A stretch of DNA of 12,929 nt from Anaerolinea thermophila (GCA_022729775.1 DZBA01000067.1:1-12929); one strand, 5' to 3'; counted from the first letter of the stretch, positions 1 to 7,773 are shown. The notes: generated from the letters alone by a model not told the origin. A program made the numbers and translations.

Positions 1-73
1 GGCTGGGGTACCTGGATTCGAACCAAGATCCACAGCTCCAAAGGCTGGTGTGCTGCCATTGCACCATACCCCA
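1..73 (-). tRNA. tRNA-Gln (anticodon TTG)
   Basis: Read on the minus strand, a full cloverleaf is visible. The 7-bp acceptor stem TGGGGTA/TACCCCA is followed by a D arm GTGC/GCAC with the loop AATGGCA. The anticodon loop is CTTTGGA, giving anticodon TTG, which reads the Gln codon CAA. The T arm is CTTGG-TTCGAAT-CCAGG, and the discriminator base is G. A terminal CC follows G73 at positions 2 and 1, so a CCA end may be encoded with its A just outside the window. The 27-43 pair of the anticodon stem is a C-U mismatch. The gene lies 27 bp downstream of the response regulator stop on the same strand. Confidence 0.95.
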
Positions 74-84
74 GTGCGGGCGTG

Positions 85-93
85 ATTGTATCA
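85..93 (-). promoter_or_regulatory. Possible extended -10 promoter for tRNA-Gln
   Basis: On the minus strand the sequence TGATACAAT (TGn followed by TACAAT, 5 of 6 to TATAAT) ends 11 nt before the tRNA 5' end. This would start transcription a few bases upstream of the mature end. No good -35 box is seen, as expected for an extended -10 promoter. It overlaps nothing coding, since the upstream gene stops at 101. Confidence 0.4.
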
Positions 94-100
94 CAAAATT

Positions 101-1237
101 CTATTTTTCATCATCGGGAATTAATCCGCGTTTGCGGGCTTCCTCCATGGAAATAACATTTGGGTTGACTGATTTTGCGCCGTGTTTTTCCGCGGCTTGA
201 TTCCAAAAATCATCCACGTTGGCGGGGGCTGCTTTCTTTTCGGTGACGCCTTTCAAAAGCGCTTCCATTTCGGGCGCGGGCTTTGCGGCTGCGGCTGCTT
301 CCAGAAATGCGCGCTCGGGTCTTCTCACGGTGGGGACAGACATCGCCGCGGACATGGGCGCGCCGGGGGTGGCAGGTGTGACGGCTCTGCGCGCATTGAC
401 CATATCTTGCTGCTGGCGGAGCTCGCCTGTCGCGCCGATGGACTTTAGTGATTTTTCCAACTCGCCGCGCAGGGCAACTATGCTGGCGACTGTATCCAGC
501 ACGCGCGCTTCGGCGCCAAGCCCCGCGCCCGCGATGAATAAAGCGTACATGGGGTTGACGGGAATGAAGAGCAGGTCATATTCGCCGCCGCTGAAAATGT
601 GATAGGAAGTTAATGTGGTTTGGCGGGTGAAATTTGCAACCTTCAAACTGGCGTTATGCAAGACAACCACGATGGAAATCAACGCGGCTTCGACGCTGTC
701 GTCGCGCAGTTTGCCGGTACGCGCTTGCACAAATCCACCCTGATTAATGAGGAAGACCACATCCGCGCCAATATCCTGTCGGAAATTGGTCAGCAGGTCA
801 GAAAGTTTGACAGGGCGTTCTGCGGGTTTTTCTTCCGCTTTGATTTCAGACGCGAACATGGTCTTGACAAGCCCCAAGCCGCGCTCGACTGAGTCTAAAA
901 AGTCGGGCAGGGAAAGCGGTTTCGTGAAGATGCCAAACGCGCCCGCGCTGACCATTTCCTCGCGCGCTTTGCGTTCTGTTACGCCGGAAATGATAATGAC
1001 CTTTGCTTCAGGATGGCGCGCGCGGACTTTGTGCATGAGTTCCACGCCGGTCATGCCGGGCAGCTTGTAATCTGTCACCAGCAAATCTATTTTATGGCGT
1101 GTTGATTCAAGCAGCGCCTCTTCGCCCGACTGGCATTCGAAGATTTCCAATTTGGCGTTGGTGAGCGTGTCCAGCGTAGCATGAACAAGCCGCAAAATGT
1201 CCCGTTGATCGTCAACCAGCAAAATATTATGTGCCAT
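101..1237 (-). CDS. Response regulator: receiver domain plus roadblock/LC7-like domain
   Basis: 378 residues. Residues 1-122 form a CheY-like receiver domain with the acidic pair D9-D10, phosphoacceptor D56 (in LLVTDYKLP), switch residue S84 and conserved K106. Residues about 145-265 resemble a roadblock/LC7 domain (GADVVFLINQGGFV pattern), a dimerisation fold often tied to small GTPases and bacterial signalling. The tail after about 270 is rich in Ala and Pro and looks flexible, ending in a short conserved-looking helix around VDDFWNQAA. There is no DNA-binding or enzymatic output domain, so output is probably by protein contact. The start is supported by AGGAAA 5 nt upstream, which overlaps the stop of the OppF-like gene (9-bp gap), indicating co-translation with the transporter. 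No histidine kinase is nearby. The receiver call is firm; the roadblock call is moderate. Confidence 0.88.
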   Translation of the reverse strand: MAHNILLVDDQRDILRLVHATLDTLTNAKLEIFECQSGEEALLESTRHKIDLLVTDYKLPGMTGVELMHKVRARHPEAKVIIISGVTERKAREEMVSAGAFGIFTKPLSLPDFLDSVERGLGLVKTMFASEIKAEEKPAERPVKLSDLLTNFRQDIGADVVFLINQGGFVQARTGKLRDDSVEAALISIVVVLHNASLKVANFTRQTTLTSYHIFSGGEYDLLFIPVNPMYALFIAGAGLGAEARVLDTVASIVALRGELEKSLKSIGATGELRQQQDMVNARRAVTPATPGAPMSAAMSVPTVRRPERAFLEAAAAAKPAPEMEALLKGVTEKKAAPANVDDFWNQAAEKHGAKSVNPNVISMEEARKRGLIPDDEK

Positions 1238-1246
1238 AGTTATTTC

Positions 1247-2242
1247 CTATTTTACCATCCAGCACGCAACCCAGTGACCGGGCTTCGCTTGGCGGAATTC
1301 AGGTTCCTGTTCCGAACATATTTTATCAGCCAGCGGGCAGCGCGGGTGGAAGCGGCAGCCCTTCGGCGGGTTGAGCGGACTCGGCACATCGCCTTTCAGT
1401 ACCTGACGTTCGCGCTTCAAATTCGGGTCTGGGACGGGAATGGCGGACATCAGCGCTTTGGTGTAGGGATGCAGCGGGTCTTTGAAAAGGTCGTCGCGCG
1501 CTGTGAGTTCGACCATTTTGCCCAGATACATCACCGCCACGCGGTCTGAGATATGTTCCACCACGCTCAAGTTATGCGCGATGAAAAGATAGGTCAGCCC
1601 GAATTCTTTTTGCAGGTCTTTCAAAATATTCAGCACCTGCGATTGAATGGATACATCGAGCGCGGAGACGGGCTCGTCGCAGATAATAAAATTGGGACGC
1701 AGGGCAAGCGCACGCGCAATGCCGATGCGCTGGCGTTGTCCGCCGGAAAATTCATGCGGATAACGGCGCGCGTGATAATCTTCCAGTCCCACTTTTTTGA
1801 GCGTTTCAATCATCAGGTCGTAGCGTTCCTGCCGCGTGCCGATATTGTGGATGTTCAAGCCTTCCATCACGGCTTCGCCAATGGGCAGGCGCGGGTCGAG
1901 CGAGGCATACGGGTCTTGAAAAATAATTTGCATGTGGCGGCGGACGTTCTTCAATTCACTGCCTTTTAGTTTCAAGACATCCTTGCCGTCATATTGAATC
2001 GAGCCTGAAGTCGGTTCGATAAGGCGCAGCATCGAGCGACCAATGGTGGTTTTACCGCAGCCCGATTCGCCGACCATGCCGAGCGTTTCGCCTTTTTTGA
2101 CGACGAATGAAACATTGTCTACGGCTTTGACCCAATTGACGACGCGCTGCATCAACCCCGCGCGCACGGGAAAATATTTCACCAGATTGTGAACTTCGAC
2201 CAGGTTTTCCTGTGTAACTTCTGTTGTTTGACTCATGCTCAT
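1247..2242 (-). CDS. Oligopeptide/dipeptide ABC transporter ATP-binding protein, OppF/DppF type
   Basis: 331 residues, the normal length for OppF/DppF. This cytoplasmic ATPase powers peptide-type import together with the OppD-like partner. Visible motifs are Walker A GESGCGKTT (58-66), Q-loop Q109, signature FSGGQ (165-169), Walker B FIICDEP (185-191) and H-loop H223. The C-terminal oligo_HPY extension (from about 255) contains four cysteines, C296, C302, C309 and C327. This pattern is known in some family members to hold a [4Fe-4S] cluster. Two start codons are possible: the ATG at 2240-2242 has a GGAG only 3 nt away, while the ATG at 2234-2236 has it at 9 nt, so the true protein may begin at residue 3. 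It is separated from the OppD-like gene by a 189-bp gap that holds a repeat element. The substrate cannot be read from the sequence. Confidence 0.93.
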   Translation of the reverse strand: MSMSQTTEVTQENLVEVHNLVKYFPVRAGLMQRVVNWVKAVDNVSFVVKKGETLGMVGESGCGKTTIGRSMLRLIEPTSGSIQYDGKDVLKLKGSELKNVRRHMQIIFQDPYASLDPRLPIGEAVMEGLNIHNIGTRQERYDLMIETLKKVGLEDYHARRYPHEFSGGQRQRIGIARALALRPNFIICDEPVSALDVSIQSQVLNILKDLQKEFGLTYLFIAHNLSVVEHISDRVAVMYLGKMVELTARDDLFKDPLHPYTKALMSAIPVPDPNLKRERQVLKGDVPSPLNPPKGCRFHPRCPLADKICSEQEPEFRQAKPGHWVACWMVK

Positions 2243-2272
2243 TGGCTCCGCTTGTGTATGTTTTTCTGAACT

Positions 2273-2428
2273 TTATTCAGAGAGCGTTTCTTAAGTCAGA
2301 CCCTAAAGGTTTTTTCCGCAAACTATAACTGCGTTTTGCAAGAATCCGCCGCGAAATAGTCGTTTTCGTTAGCAAAGGAAACCTTTAGGGTCTTTGCAAG
2401 CGAGTTAAGAAACAATCTCTCAGAATGA
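2273..2428. repeat. Outer inverted repeat enclosing repeat copy 1
   Basis: The arms at 2273-2294 and 2405-2428 are imperfect inverted repeats of each other. They share a perfect 9-bp core (GTTTCTTAA / TTAAGAAAC), with GAGAG and ATTC matches further out. They enclose the 96-bp element, making a nested palindrome that fills nearly the whole gap between the two ATPase genes. Copy 2 of the element has no such outer arms. Confidence 0.6.
2298..2393. repeat. 96-bp inverted-repeat element, copy 1
   Basis: The element is bounded by a perfect 15-bp terminal inverted repeat, AGACCCTAAAGGTTT / AAACCTTTAGGGTCT. It has a second copy of identical length at 7434-7529. The two copies match at about 81 of 96 positions, and the ends are identical while the centre differs. 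It sits between the OppD-like and OppF-like genes of one operon, so it would be transcribed and could fold into a long hairpin. It has no coding capacity. It resembles a MITE-like or REP-like dispersed repeat; no target-site duplication is obvious. Confidence 0.85.
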
Positions 2429-2431
2429 CAT

Positions 2432-3457
2432 TTATTTTGCTTGTAAAGGCGCTGTGTGACCTTCTGCATTTTGATATAACCAGCAGCGCGTTAAATGTCC
2501 GGGCGCAGCCTCGATCAGGTCAGGTTTTAATTCTGTGCATATATTCAACCCGTGTTTTTCGCGCGCGATACAGCGCGGCGCAAAGCGGCAGCCGGGCGGC
2601 AGGTTGACGAGGTTTGGCACAGAGCCGGGGATGACATCCAGCCGCTCTTTGATTTGTCCCAAAACAGGGATGGAACCAATCAAGCCCTGCGTGTACGGGT
2701 GCAATGGCGTTGCAAAAAGTTTGTTTACGTCAGATTGCTCGACCACTTCACCGGCATACATCACCGCGACGCGCTCTGCCATTTCCGCGACGACGCCGAG
2801 GTCATGCGTGATGAGGATGACGGATGTTCCCATCTTCGAGCGCAGTTCGCGCATGAGGTCGAGGATTTGCGCTTGAATGGTCACATCCAGCGCGGTGGTG
2901 GGTTCGTCCGCGATTAATAATTCAGGCGTGCAAGCCAGCGCCATGGCAATCATCACGCGCTGCGCCATGCCACCGGAGAGCTCATGCGGAAAGGCTTCTG
3001 CGCGGCGCTCTGCATCGGGGATGCCGACCATCTTCAACAATTCCACCGCGCGCGCTTTTGCGGCTTCCTTGCCGATGTTCTTGTGGATGTTTAGTACCTC
3101 GCCAATTTGGTCTTCGACGCGAAAGACAGGGTTTAGCGCAGTTTGCGGCTGCTGAAAAATCATCGAGATGCGGTCTCCGCGCACATTGGTCATTTCAGTT
3201 TCAGAGAGTTCGAGCAGGCTTTGCCCTTTTAATAAAATATCCCCTTCTACAATTTTACCGGGCGGCGCAATCAAACGCATAATCGAAAGGGATGTGACGC
3301 TTTTGCCACAGCCTGACTCGCCCACAATGCCCAGCACTTCGCCGGGATACACTTCGAAATTTACGCCATCCACAGCGCGTACAATGCCGTCTTCAGTATA
3401 AAAATAAGTTTTAAGATTGCGTACTTCCAACAAGGGCTTTTGGTCGGTCTTTGTCAC
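2432..3457 (-). CDS. Oligopeptide/dipeptide ABC transporter ATP-binding protein, OppD/DppD type
   Basis: 341 residues when started at the GTG at 3455-3457. This start is chosen because AGGAG lies 6 nt upstream and the protein then begins VTKTDQKPLLEVRNL, like its relatives. The longer open frame (to 3559) runs into the upstream gene and adds sequence with no family character. Motifs are Walker A GESGCGKS (46-53), Q102, signature LSGGM (160-164), Walker B LLIADEP (180-186) and H218. The C-terminal oligo_HPY region has C290, C296, C307 and C325, a likely [4Fe-4S] site as known for some DppD/OppD proteins. It pairs with the OppF-like ATPase downstream. It starts 53 bp after the second lipoprotein gene. 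Confidence 0.93.
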   Translation of the reverse strand: MTKTDQKPLLEVRNLKTYFYTEDGIVRAVDGVNFEVYPGEVLGIVGESGCGKSVTSLSIMRLIAPPGKIVEGDILLKGQSLLELSETEMTNVRGDRISMIFQQPQTALNPVFRVEDQIGEVLNIHKNIGKEAAKARAVELLKMVGIPDAERRAEAFPHELSGGMAQRVMIAMALACTPELLIADEPTTALDVTIQAQILDLMRELRSKMGTSVILITHDLGVVAEMAERVAVMYAGEVVEQSDVNKLFATPLHPYTQGLIGSIPVLGQIKERLDVIPGSVPNLVNLPPGCRFAPRCIAREKHGLNICTELKPDLIEAAPGHLTRCWLYQNAEGHTAPLQAK

Positions 3458-3510
3458 ATCTGACTCCTGATTTTGGAATTGCGTCTTTAGTCCGTCTATT
3501 ATAGCAAAGT

Positions 3511-5424
3511 TTAACGCGCAGGGACAGCATAAGACGGCGCGCCATATAAACTGCCCCATCCGTTTATGACGCTTTGCGAAGGATATTCGAGATTGCGATA
3601 TATTTCAACCTGTGTCAATGTGAACAGGGGGATGAAGGGCAGCTCGCGCATCAATTCCGATTCGATGTTGTGAACGAACTGCCGCGCGGCGTCGAGATTG
3701 GTTTCGACTTGCAGCGTGTTACAAGTGGATGCGAATCTGCTGCCGCGATACGTGTATGGATTGTGCCCCCCGAACCATTTGCACAGGTATGAAGGATATT
3801 CGCTCAGCCGCCAGCCGACCAGCGCCGCGTCATATTTTTGCGAGCTATACACGGCATAAACCACGTCATCCAAATTCATCTCGCGCACAGAGAGCGGAAT
3901 GCCCAAATATTGCGCCTGTTCCGCGATGTGTTTTGCGGCAATATATCGTAGCGGGTCAGCGTCTTGCGACGGCGCGCTTAATACAATTTTGGGAAAAGCT
4001 TCGCCATTTTTCATGAATAATGTTTTTCCCGCATTTTCGGTATCTGGCTTTTTTGCCCATGAATAACCGGCGTCCGTCAATAATTTCAACGCGTATTTAA
4101 CGCGGGCAGATTTATCCATCCCAGCGCAGGCGATGTCGAGCGCGTCGCTCTTCCATTGTGGAGAGATGACAAAGGAATGCAACGGCGCGGTTTTGTTTTT
4201 GAAAACAGATTGCGATAAATACTCGCGGTCTATCATGCAGCTCAATGCGCCGCGAAACGCAGGGTCGGCAAATTGTGTCTTCAGCGGGTTGAAGACCAGA
4301 AAGCGCGCGCTATATGTTGCGCTGATTTCCGCGTTTTCTACATCGTGCGAGAGTCCATTTTGTGCAAGGATGAAATCTACTTCGTCGTTATCGAAGGCTG
4401 CCAGCGCGTCTTTTTCATCGTCGAAAAGGCGATACACTGCGCGGTCGAAATTCGGTTTGCCAAAGGGGAAGTCAGGGTTTACGGCGTTGACCCATACATC
4501 CCCTTTTTGAGATTCAAAAATCCACCCGCCGAGCGTGGGTTCGTTTTTGTCGTCTATTTGATACAGGGAGGTTTTTGCCGCGTTGATTTTGGATTGATAT
4601 TGCTCCAGCGCTTTGCTCAAGTTGTTTTTTGCATATCCCAGCTCGAGATTGCGCTGCATAAGTTGAACGTAAAGTTCGCGGTCACTTCGCCCGACTTCAC
4701 TTAATGACTGTAGTTTGAACGTTAGGTCGTCTACGTCATATTGCACCCTTGCGAGATACGCGCGCGACTGTTCAACCTCCGCGCTTGACGAATCTTCGGG
4801 GAGGAGAGTCCGCGCTTTTGCAATTCGCGCCTGCCAAAAATTCTTCTGCACAATGGGACCTTGCAGCGCGCCATATTGCCAAAGGCTGGCGTCTGGTTTT
4901 TGCTTGAACACGAATTTAACAACATAAGGTTCGACAACTTCGGCGCGGGCAAGAAAAGCATACGGGTAGGATGCGTACCAGTCCAGCCCAAGTTCAAAGT
5001 CGAGCGCGGTGTTTACCGTGAAGGCGACATCTTCCGCTGTGAATGGGGAAGCATCTGTCCACTTCAAATCGGGGCGAAGGTTTACGGTTGCGGAATAGAA
5101 TTCGCCTTCTTGAACAAAGTCGGCGGGAAGTCCGCGCGCGGCAAGCGGTTGGAAGGAAAAGTCCGGCGGCGCAAGGTGATATAAGCGCGGCAGGTATTCA
5201 AAGCGCAAGGCGTAATCCGCGTAGGTCGCGCCTTGTTCATCGAATAATGCCCAGCTGTTCACATCATGCGATTTGCCCACCAATGCAAAGCGAATCTCCG
5301 GCGCGCGCGCAGGCGCGGATTCAACCGACGCGGTGGAAAGTTCTGCTTGGGTTGTGACCGACTGCGAGGCGCAAGACGCGGCGAGCAAAAGCAGGGCAAG
5401 CGAGAAAAGCAGGAAGCGTTGCAT
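3511..5424 (-). CDS. Family 5 extracellular solute-binding lipoprotein with helical insertion
   Basis: 637 residues from the ATG at 5422-5424. This ATG overlaps the TAA of the upstream binding-protein gene (TAATG), so translation is probably coupled. An in-frame extension to 5469 would lie inside that gene and precede the signal peptide, so it is rejected. Residues 1-18 form a lipoprotein-type signal ending at C18 (LLLAASC). Family 5 (peptide/nickel) features include the LRPDLKWTDASPFTAEDV block (116-133) and a typical C-terminal half. Residues about 196-291 form a charged, Gln/Glu/Lys-rich helical stretch, likely a coiled coil, absent from usual family members; it explains the above-average length. 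The protein would be a surface receptor delivering ligand to the importer. Ligand unknown. Confidence 0.88.
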   Translation of the reverse strand: MQRFLLFSLALLLLAASCASQSVTTQAELSTASVESAPARAPEIRFALVGKSHDVNSWALFDEQGATYADYALRFEYLPRLYHLAPPDFSFQPLAARGLPADFVQEGEFYSATVNLRPDLKWTDASPFTAEDVAFTVNTALDFELGLDWYASYPYAFLARAEVVEPYVVKFVFKQKPDASLWQYGALQGPIVQKNFWQARIAKARTLLPEDSSSAEVEQSRAYLARVQYDVDDLTFKLQSLSEVGRSDRELYVQLMQRNLELGYAKNNLSKALEQYQSKINAAKTSLYQIDDKNEPTLGGWIFESQKGDVWVNAVNPDFPFGKPNFDRAVYRLFDDEKDALAAFDNDEVDFILAQNGLSHDVENAEISATYSARFLVFNPLKTQFADPAFRGALSCMIDREYLSQSVFKNKTAPLHSFVISPQWKSDALDIACAGMDKSARVKYALKLLTDAGYSWAKKPDTENAGKTLFMKNGEAFPKIVLSAPSQDADPLRYIAAKHIAEQAQYLGIPLSVREMNLDDVVYAVYSSQKYDAALVGWRLSEYPSYLCKWFGGHNPYTYRGSRFASTCNTLQVETNLDAARQFVHNIESELMRELPFIPLFTLTQVEIYRNLEYPSQSVINGWGSLYGAPSYAVPAR

Positions 5425-7361
5425 TAATTCTGGCAAGCCTCGCCAATATCTACATTTTCGATATTCCAAAGCGTGTTGGCGGTTGAATCGAGTTCAAAGT
5501 TGCAAACATCGGGGCGCGTGACAGCTGTCCGCAGGCGGTAATATAACGGGATGGCGGGAAGTTCATCCCCGAAGATGATTTGCGTTTGACGATAGGCTTC
5601 GATGTATTTTTCATTTTCGGGCAATTCGATTTGGGTGGCGCGGCAGGCGGCGTCATATTCTGGATTCTTGTAGCCGCTCAAATTTGTGCCAATCCATTGA
5701 TTCGCCGGGCTGGGAATTTCGCTGCTGACAAACCAGCTGCACGGCGGGACGATACTATCCACGCCCATTGCGTATTCGATGAGGTCGAACTTGCGACCGA
5801 ACAACGCGCCTTCGGGTCCTGACGTGTACAGATCATTTTGTGAAAAATATTTGACTTCGACGCCAATGCCGCACTGCGCGAGCGAATCCGCGAGGATGTT
5901 TACCACTTGGCGGCGCTGTGTGGCGGTGGTTGTGTAATAGGTCAGTTGCAGGGGCGTGCCGGGCTTGACGTTTTTCACGGTCACAGCTTGCAGCGGCGTT
6001 TCCGGGTCGCCATCGGTATTGCGCCAGCCAGCTTGTTCGAGCAGGGAAATGCCCACCGATGGGTCATACGGAATCGCGCTCACATTCGTATCGAAGAGCG
6101 GGTGGTCGGGAGGAATATAAGTCGTGGGAACGGTGGTCAAGCCAAACAAGACATTCTCTACAACGGCTTTGCGATTCAAGCAATATACGATGCCCTGCCG
6201 CGTGTGCGCGTCGCCGAAGAAGTCTTGGCGGTCTACTTGAAAGTTGATGTTGTAACCGTCATCATAAGAAGAAGGCGTGATGCCAAGACCAAGCCATTCA
6301 ATGGTCATGCCGGGCGTAAAGAAGGCTTTGACCTGTTCGCTTTTTTCCATTTCTTGAAGCAAGGCAATATGACCATCGAGGCGGACGGCGGGGTCAATTA
6401 AGTCGCACCTGCCCGCGACTAATTCGCTGAGGGCAACATCGGGGTCGGGGGTAAAGCGGAACATGAGGTTGTCAATTTTGGGCAGTCCATCCACCGCGCG
6501 GAAATAATATGGATTTCTTTTCAGCATAACGTGGTCGCCCGCAATCCATTCCTGCATCATGTAGGGACCCCATCCCATTGGGGAGCGCGAAGCAAGGTCA
6601 ATTTCGGGAAGTTCCTGCGGGGTAAATCTTTCCCAGACGTGTTTTGGCGCGGGCGCAAAAAAATTGGTGACGTAGTCTGAGTCAATGTAGCCCGGCTTTC
6701 CCCACCATTGGACAGTTTGCGCGTCGGTGGCTTCGTAGGTTTGCGTGCGTTCGGTCAGGTATTTGTTCGTTTCGGCATCCGGCGCCGATATAACGCTAAA
6801 CGCGTAGACAGAATCATCGGCGGTGATGGGCGTGCCATCCGACCAGGTGAGTTCGGGGCGCATCCGAAAGTTGACGACCATTTGATCCATTTCGAGTGGG
6901 GTTACGCCGTCATAGATAATGGCGCATTCTTCAGAGTAACATCCCGCCGGGTGGACGATAGCCCCCTGCGCGAGCGGAACAAGACTCCCTGCCGCGTCTA
7001 CAACCAGCGCGCCCGCCTCGACTGTGGATTTGACAATTTGCGCGTCGCTGTTCTTCAAGGTTGGGATTTGAGTCAGCGCGACGGGTTCGTACTCATATTT
7101 GAGCGTGTCATACGGTCCGTCATAGATGGCGCTGAGGATGGTCTGCGCGGCGGGGTTTAACTCTCCGAATGGGTAAAGGGACTCCGGCTCTTGTCCCAGA
7201 CAGATGGTCAACGTGCGCGGCGCGACGGAGGGCGTTTCTGGGATGATGGGTGGTTGATATGGCGTGGGCGTCCCGCCTGTGGTTGTTATTGAAAAAATCT
7301 CGCAAGAGATGGTCAATAAAAAAAGCATGGAAAGCGGAAAAGCAACTCTTAATTTCATCAT
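5424..7361 (-). CDS. Family 5 extracellular solute-binding lipoprotein (peptide-type)
   Basis: 645 residues. The start has AAGGA 7 nt upstream; a second ATG follows at once. Residues 1-20 form a lipoprotein signal (MLFLLTISC, lipidated C20 predicted), followed by a Thr/Pro-rich linker (about 25-48). Family 5 features include LGQEPESLYP (55-64) and RPELTWSDGTPITADD (168-183), close to the family consensus LRPGxxWSDGxPxTAxD. Two Cys residues near 141-146 and others in the C-terminal half could form disulfides outside the cell. This is the first gene of the operon. Only moderate similarity is apparent to the second lipoprotein, so the two may bind different ligands or act in series. The ligand is not deducible. 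Confidence 0.9.
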   Translation of the reverse strand: MMKLRVAFPLSMLFLLTISCEIFSITTTGGTPTPYQPPIIPETPSVAPRTLTICLGQEPESLYPFGELNPAAQTILSAIYDGPYDTLKYEYEPVALTQIPTLKNSDAQIVKSTVEAGALVVDAAGSLVPLAQGAIVHPAGCYSEECAIIYDGVTPLEMDQMVVNFRMRPELTWSDGTPITADDSVYAFSVISAPDAETNKYLTERTQTYEATDAQTVQWWGKPGYIDSDYVTNFFAPAPKHVWERFTPQELPEIDLASRSPMGWGPYMMQEWIAGDHVMLKRNPYYFRAVDGLPKIDNLMFRFTPDPDVALSELVAGRCDLIDPAVRLDGHIALLQEMEKSEQVKAFFTPGMTIEWLGLGITPSSYDDGYNINFQVDRQDFFGDAHTRQGIVYCLNRKAVVENVLFGLTTVPTTYIPPDHPLFDTNVSAIPYDPSVGISLLEQAGWRNTDGDPETPLQAVTVKNVKPGTPLQLTYYTTTATQRRQVVNILADSLAQCGIGVEVKYFSQNDLYTSGPEGALFGRKFDLIEYAMGVDSIVPPCSWFVSSEIPSPANQWIGTNLSGYKNPEYDAACRATQIELPENEKYIEAYRQTQIIFGDELPAIPLYYRLRTAVTRPDVCNFELDSTANTLWNIENVDIGEACQN

Positions 7362-7433
7362 GGCAAAATCCTTATGTGGGAAACTTGCGTATCATTGTAA
7401 CTGCTCAGCCTATCAATGTTCCTTTGTAAAAAC

Positions 7434-7529
7434 AGACCCTAAAGGTTTTTTCCGCAAACCAAAATCGAAATTTGCAGGAATCCGCTGTCAGACAGTCATT
7501 TTCATTAGCAAAGGAAACCTTTAGGGTCT
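7434..7529. repeat. 96-bp inverted-repeat element, copy 2
   Basis: It has the same length, orientation and perfect 15-bp terminal inverted repeats as the copy at 2298-2393. The first 26 bases are identical and the last 35 differ at only two positions; most differences lie in the middle. It lies in the leader region of the transporter operon, 73 bp upstream of the first lipoprotein start. The two copies are direct repeats 5.1 kb apart that bracket both lipoprotein genes and the OppD-like gene. Confidence 0.85.
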
Positions 7530-7702
7530 TGCCCTGAGTGGTTACGTCTATTGAAACCTATTTGTTCTGATTATACAAGAAGTTGAAAGTATAATGCGGG
7601 CAGCGTTCAAATGTGAGGAGCGGATTCCAAAGTCTCACGGCTTTGGAAAAAATTTGCGCAGGCTGGCGAAGATTAATGGACAAAATGTATCTTCTCAATA
7701 TT

Positions 7703-7773
7703 TCGGGGACGGGGTAACACCGTCCCGAAGGTTTGAGCGCCCAACCAGATTTTTCGAGGAAACCTTCGGGACG
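7703..7773. repeat. Compound palindrome related to the 96-bp element ends
   Basis: A 14-bp perfect inverted repeat, CGTCCCGAAGGTTT (7721-7734) / AAACCTTCGGGACG (7760-7773), encloses 25 nt. Its left arm can alternatively pair with the preceding TTCGGGGACGG (one bulged G), giving two mutually exclusive hairpins. The core CCGAAGGTTT resembles CCTAAAGGTTT at the ends of the 96-bp elements. A T-rich run follows, so transcription termination on the plus strand is possible. Confidence 0.6.

Noticed and set aside
3458..3559. N-terminal extension of the OppD-like protein to an ATG at 3559.
   Set aside because: It overlaps the end of the upstream lipoprotein gene, has no family character, and a GTG with AGGAG at 6 nt gives a normal-length protein.
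5425..5469. Longer start for the second lipoprotein.
   Set aside because: The extra 15 residues precede a good signal peptide and lie inside the upstream gene; the TAATG overlap start is better.
2298..7529. CRISPR array or composite transposon from the repeated units.
   Set aside because: There are only two copies 5 kb apart, no spacer periodicity and no transposase between them.
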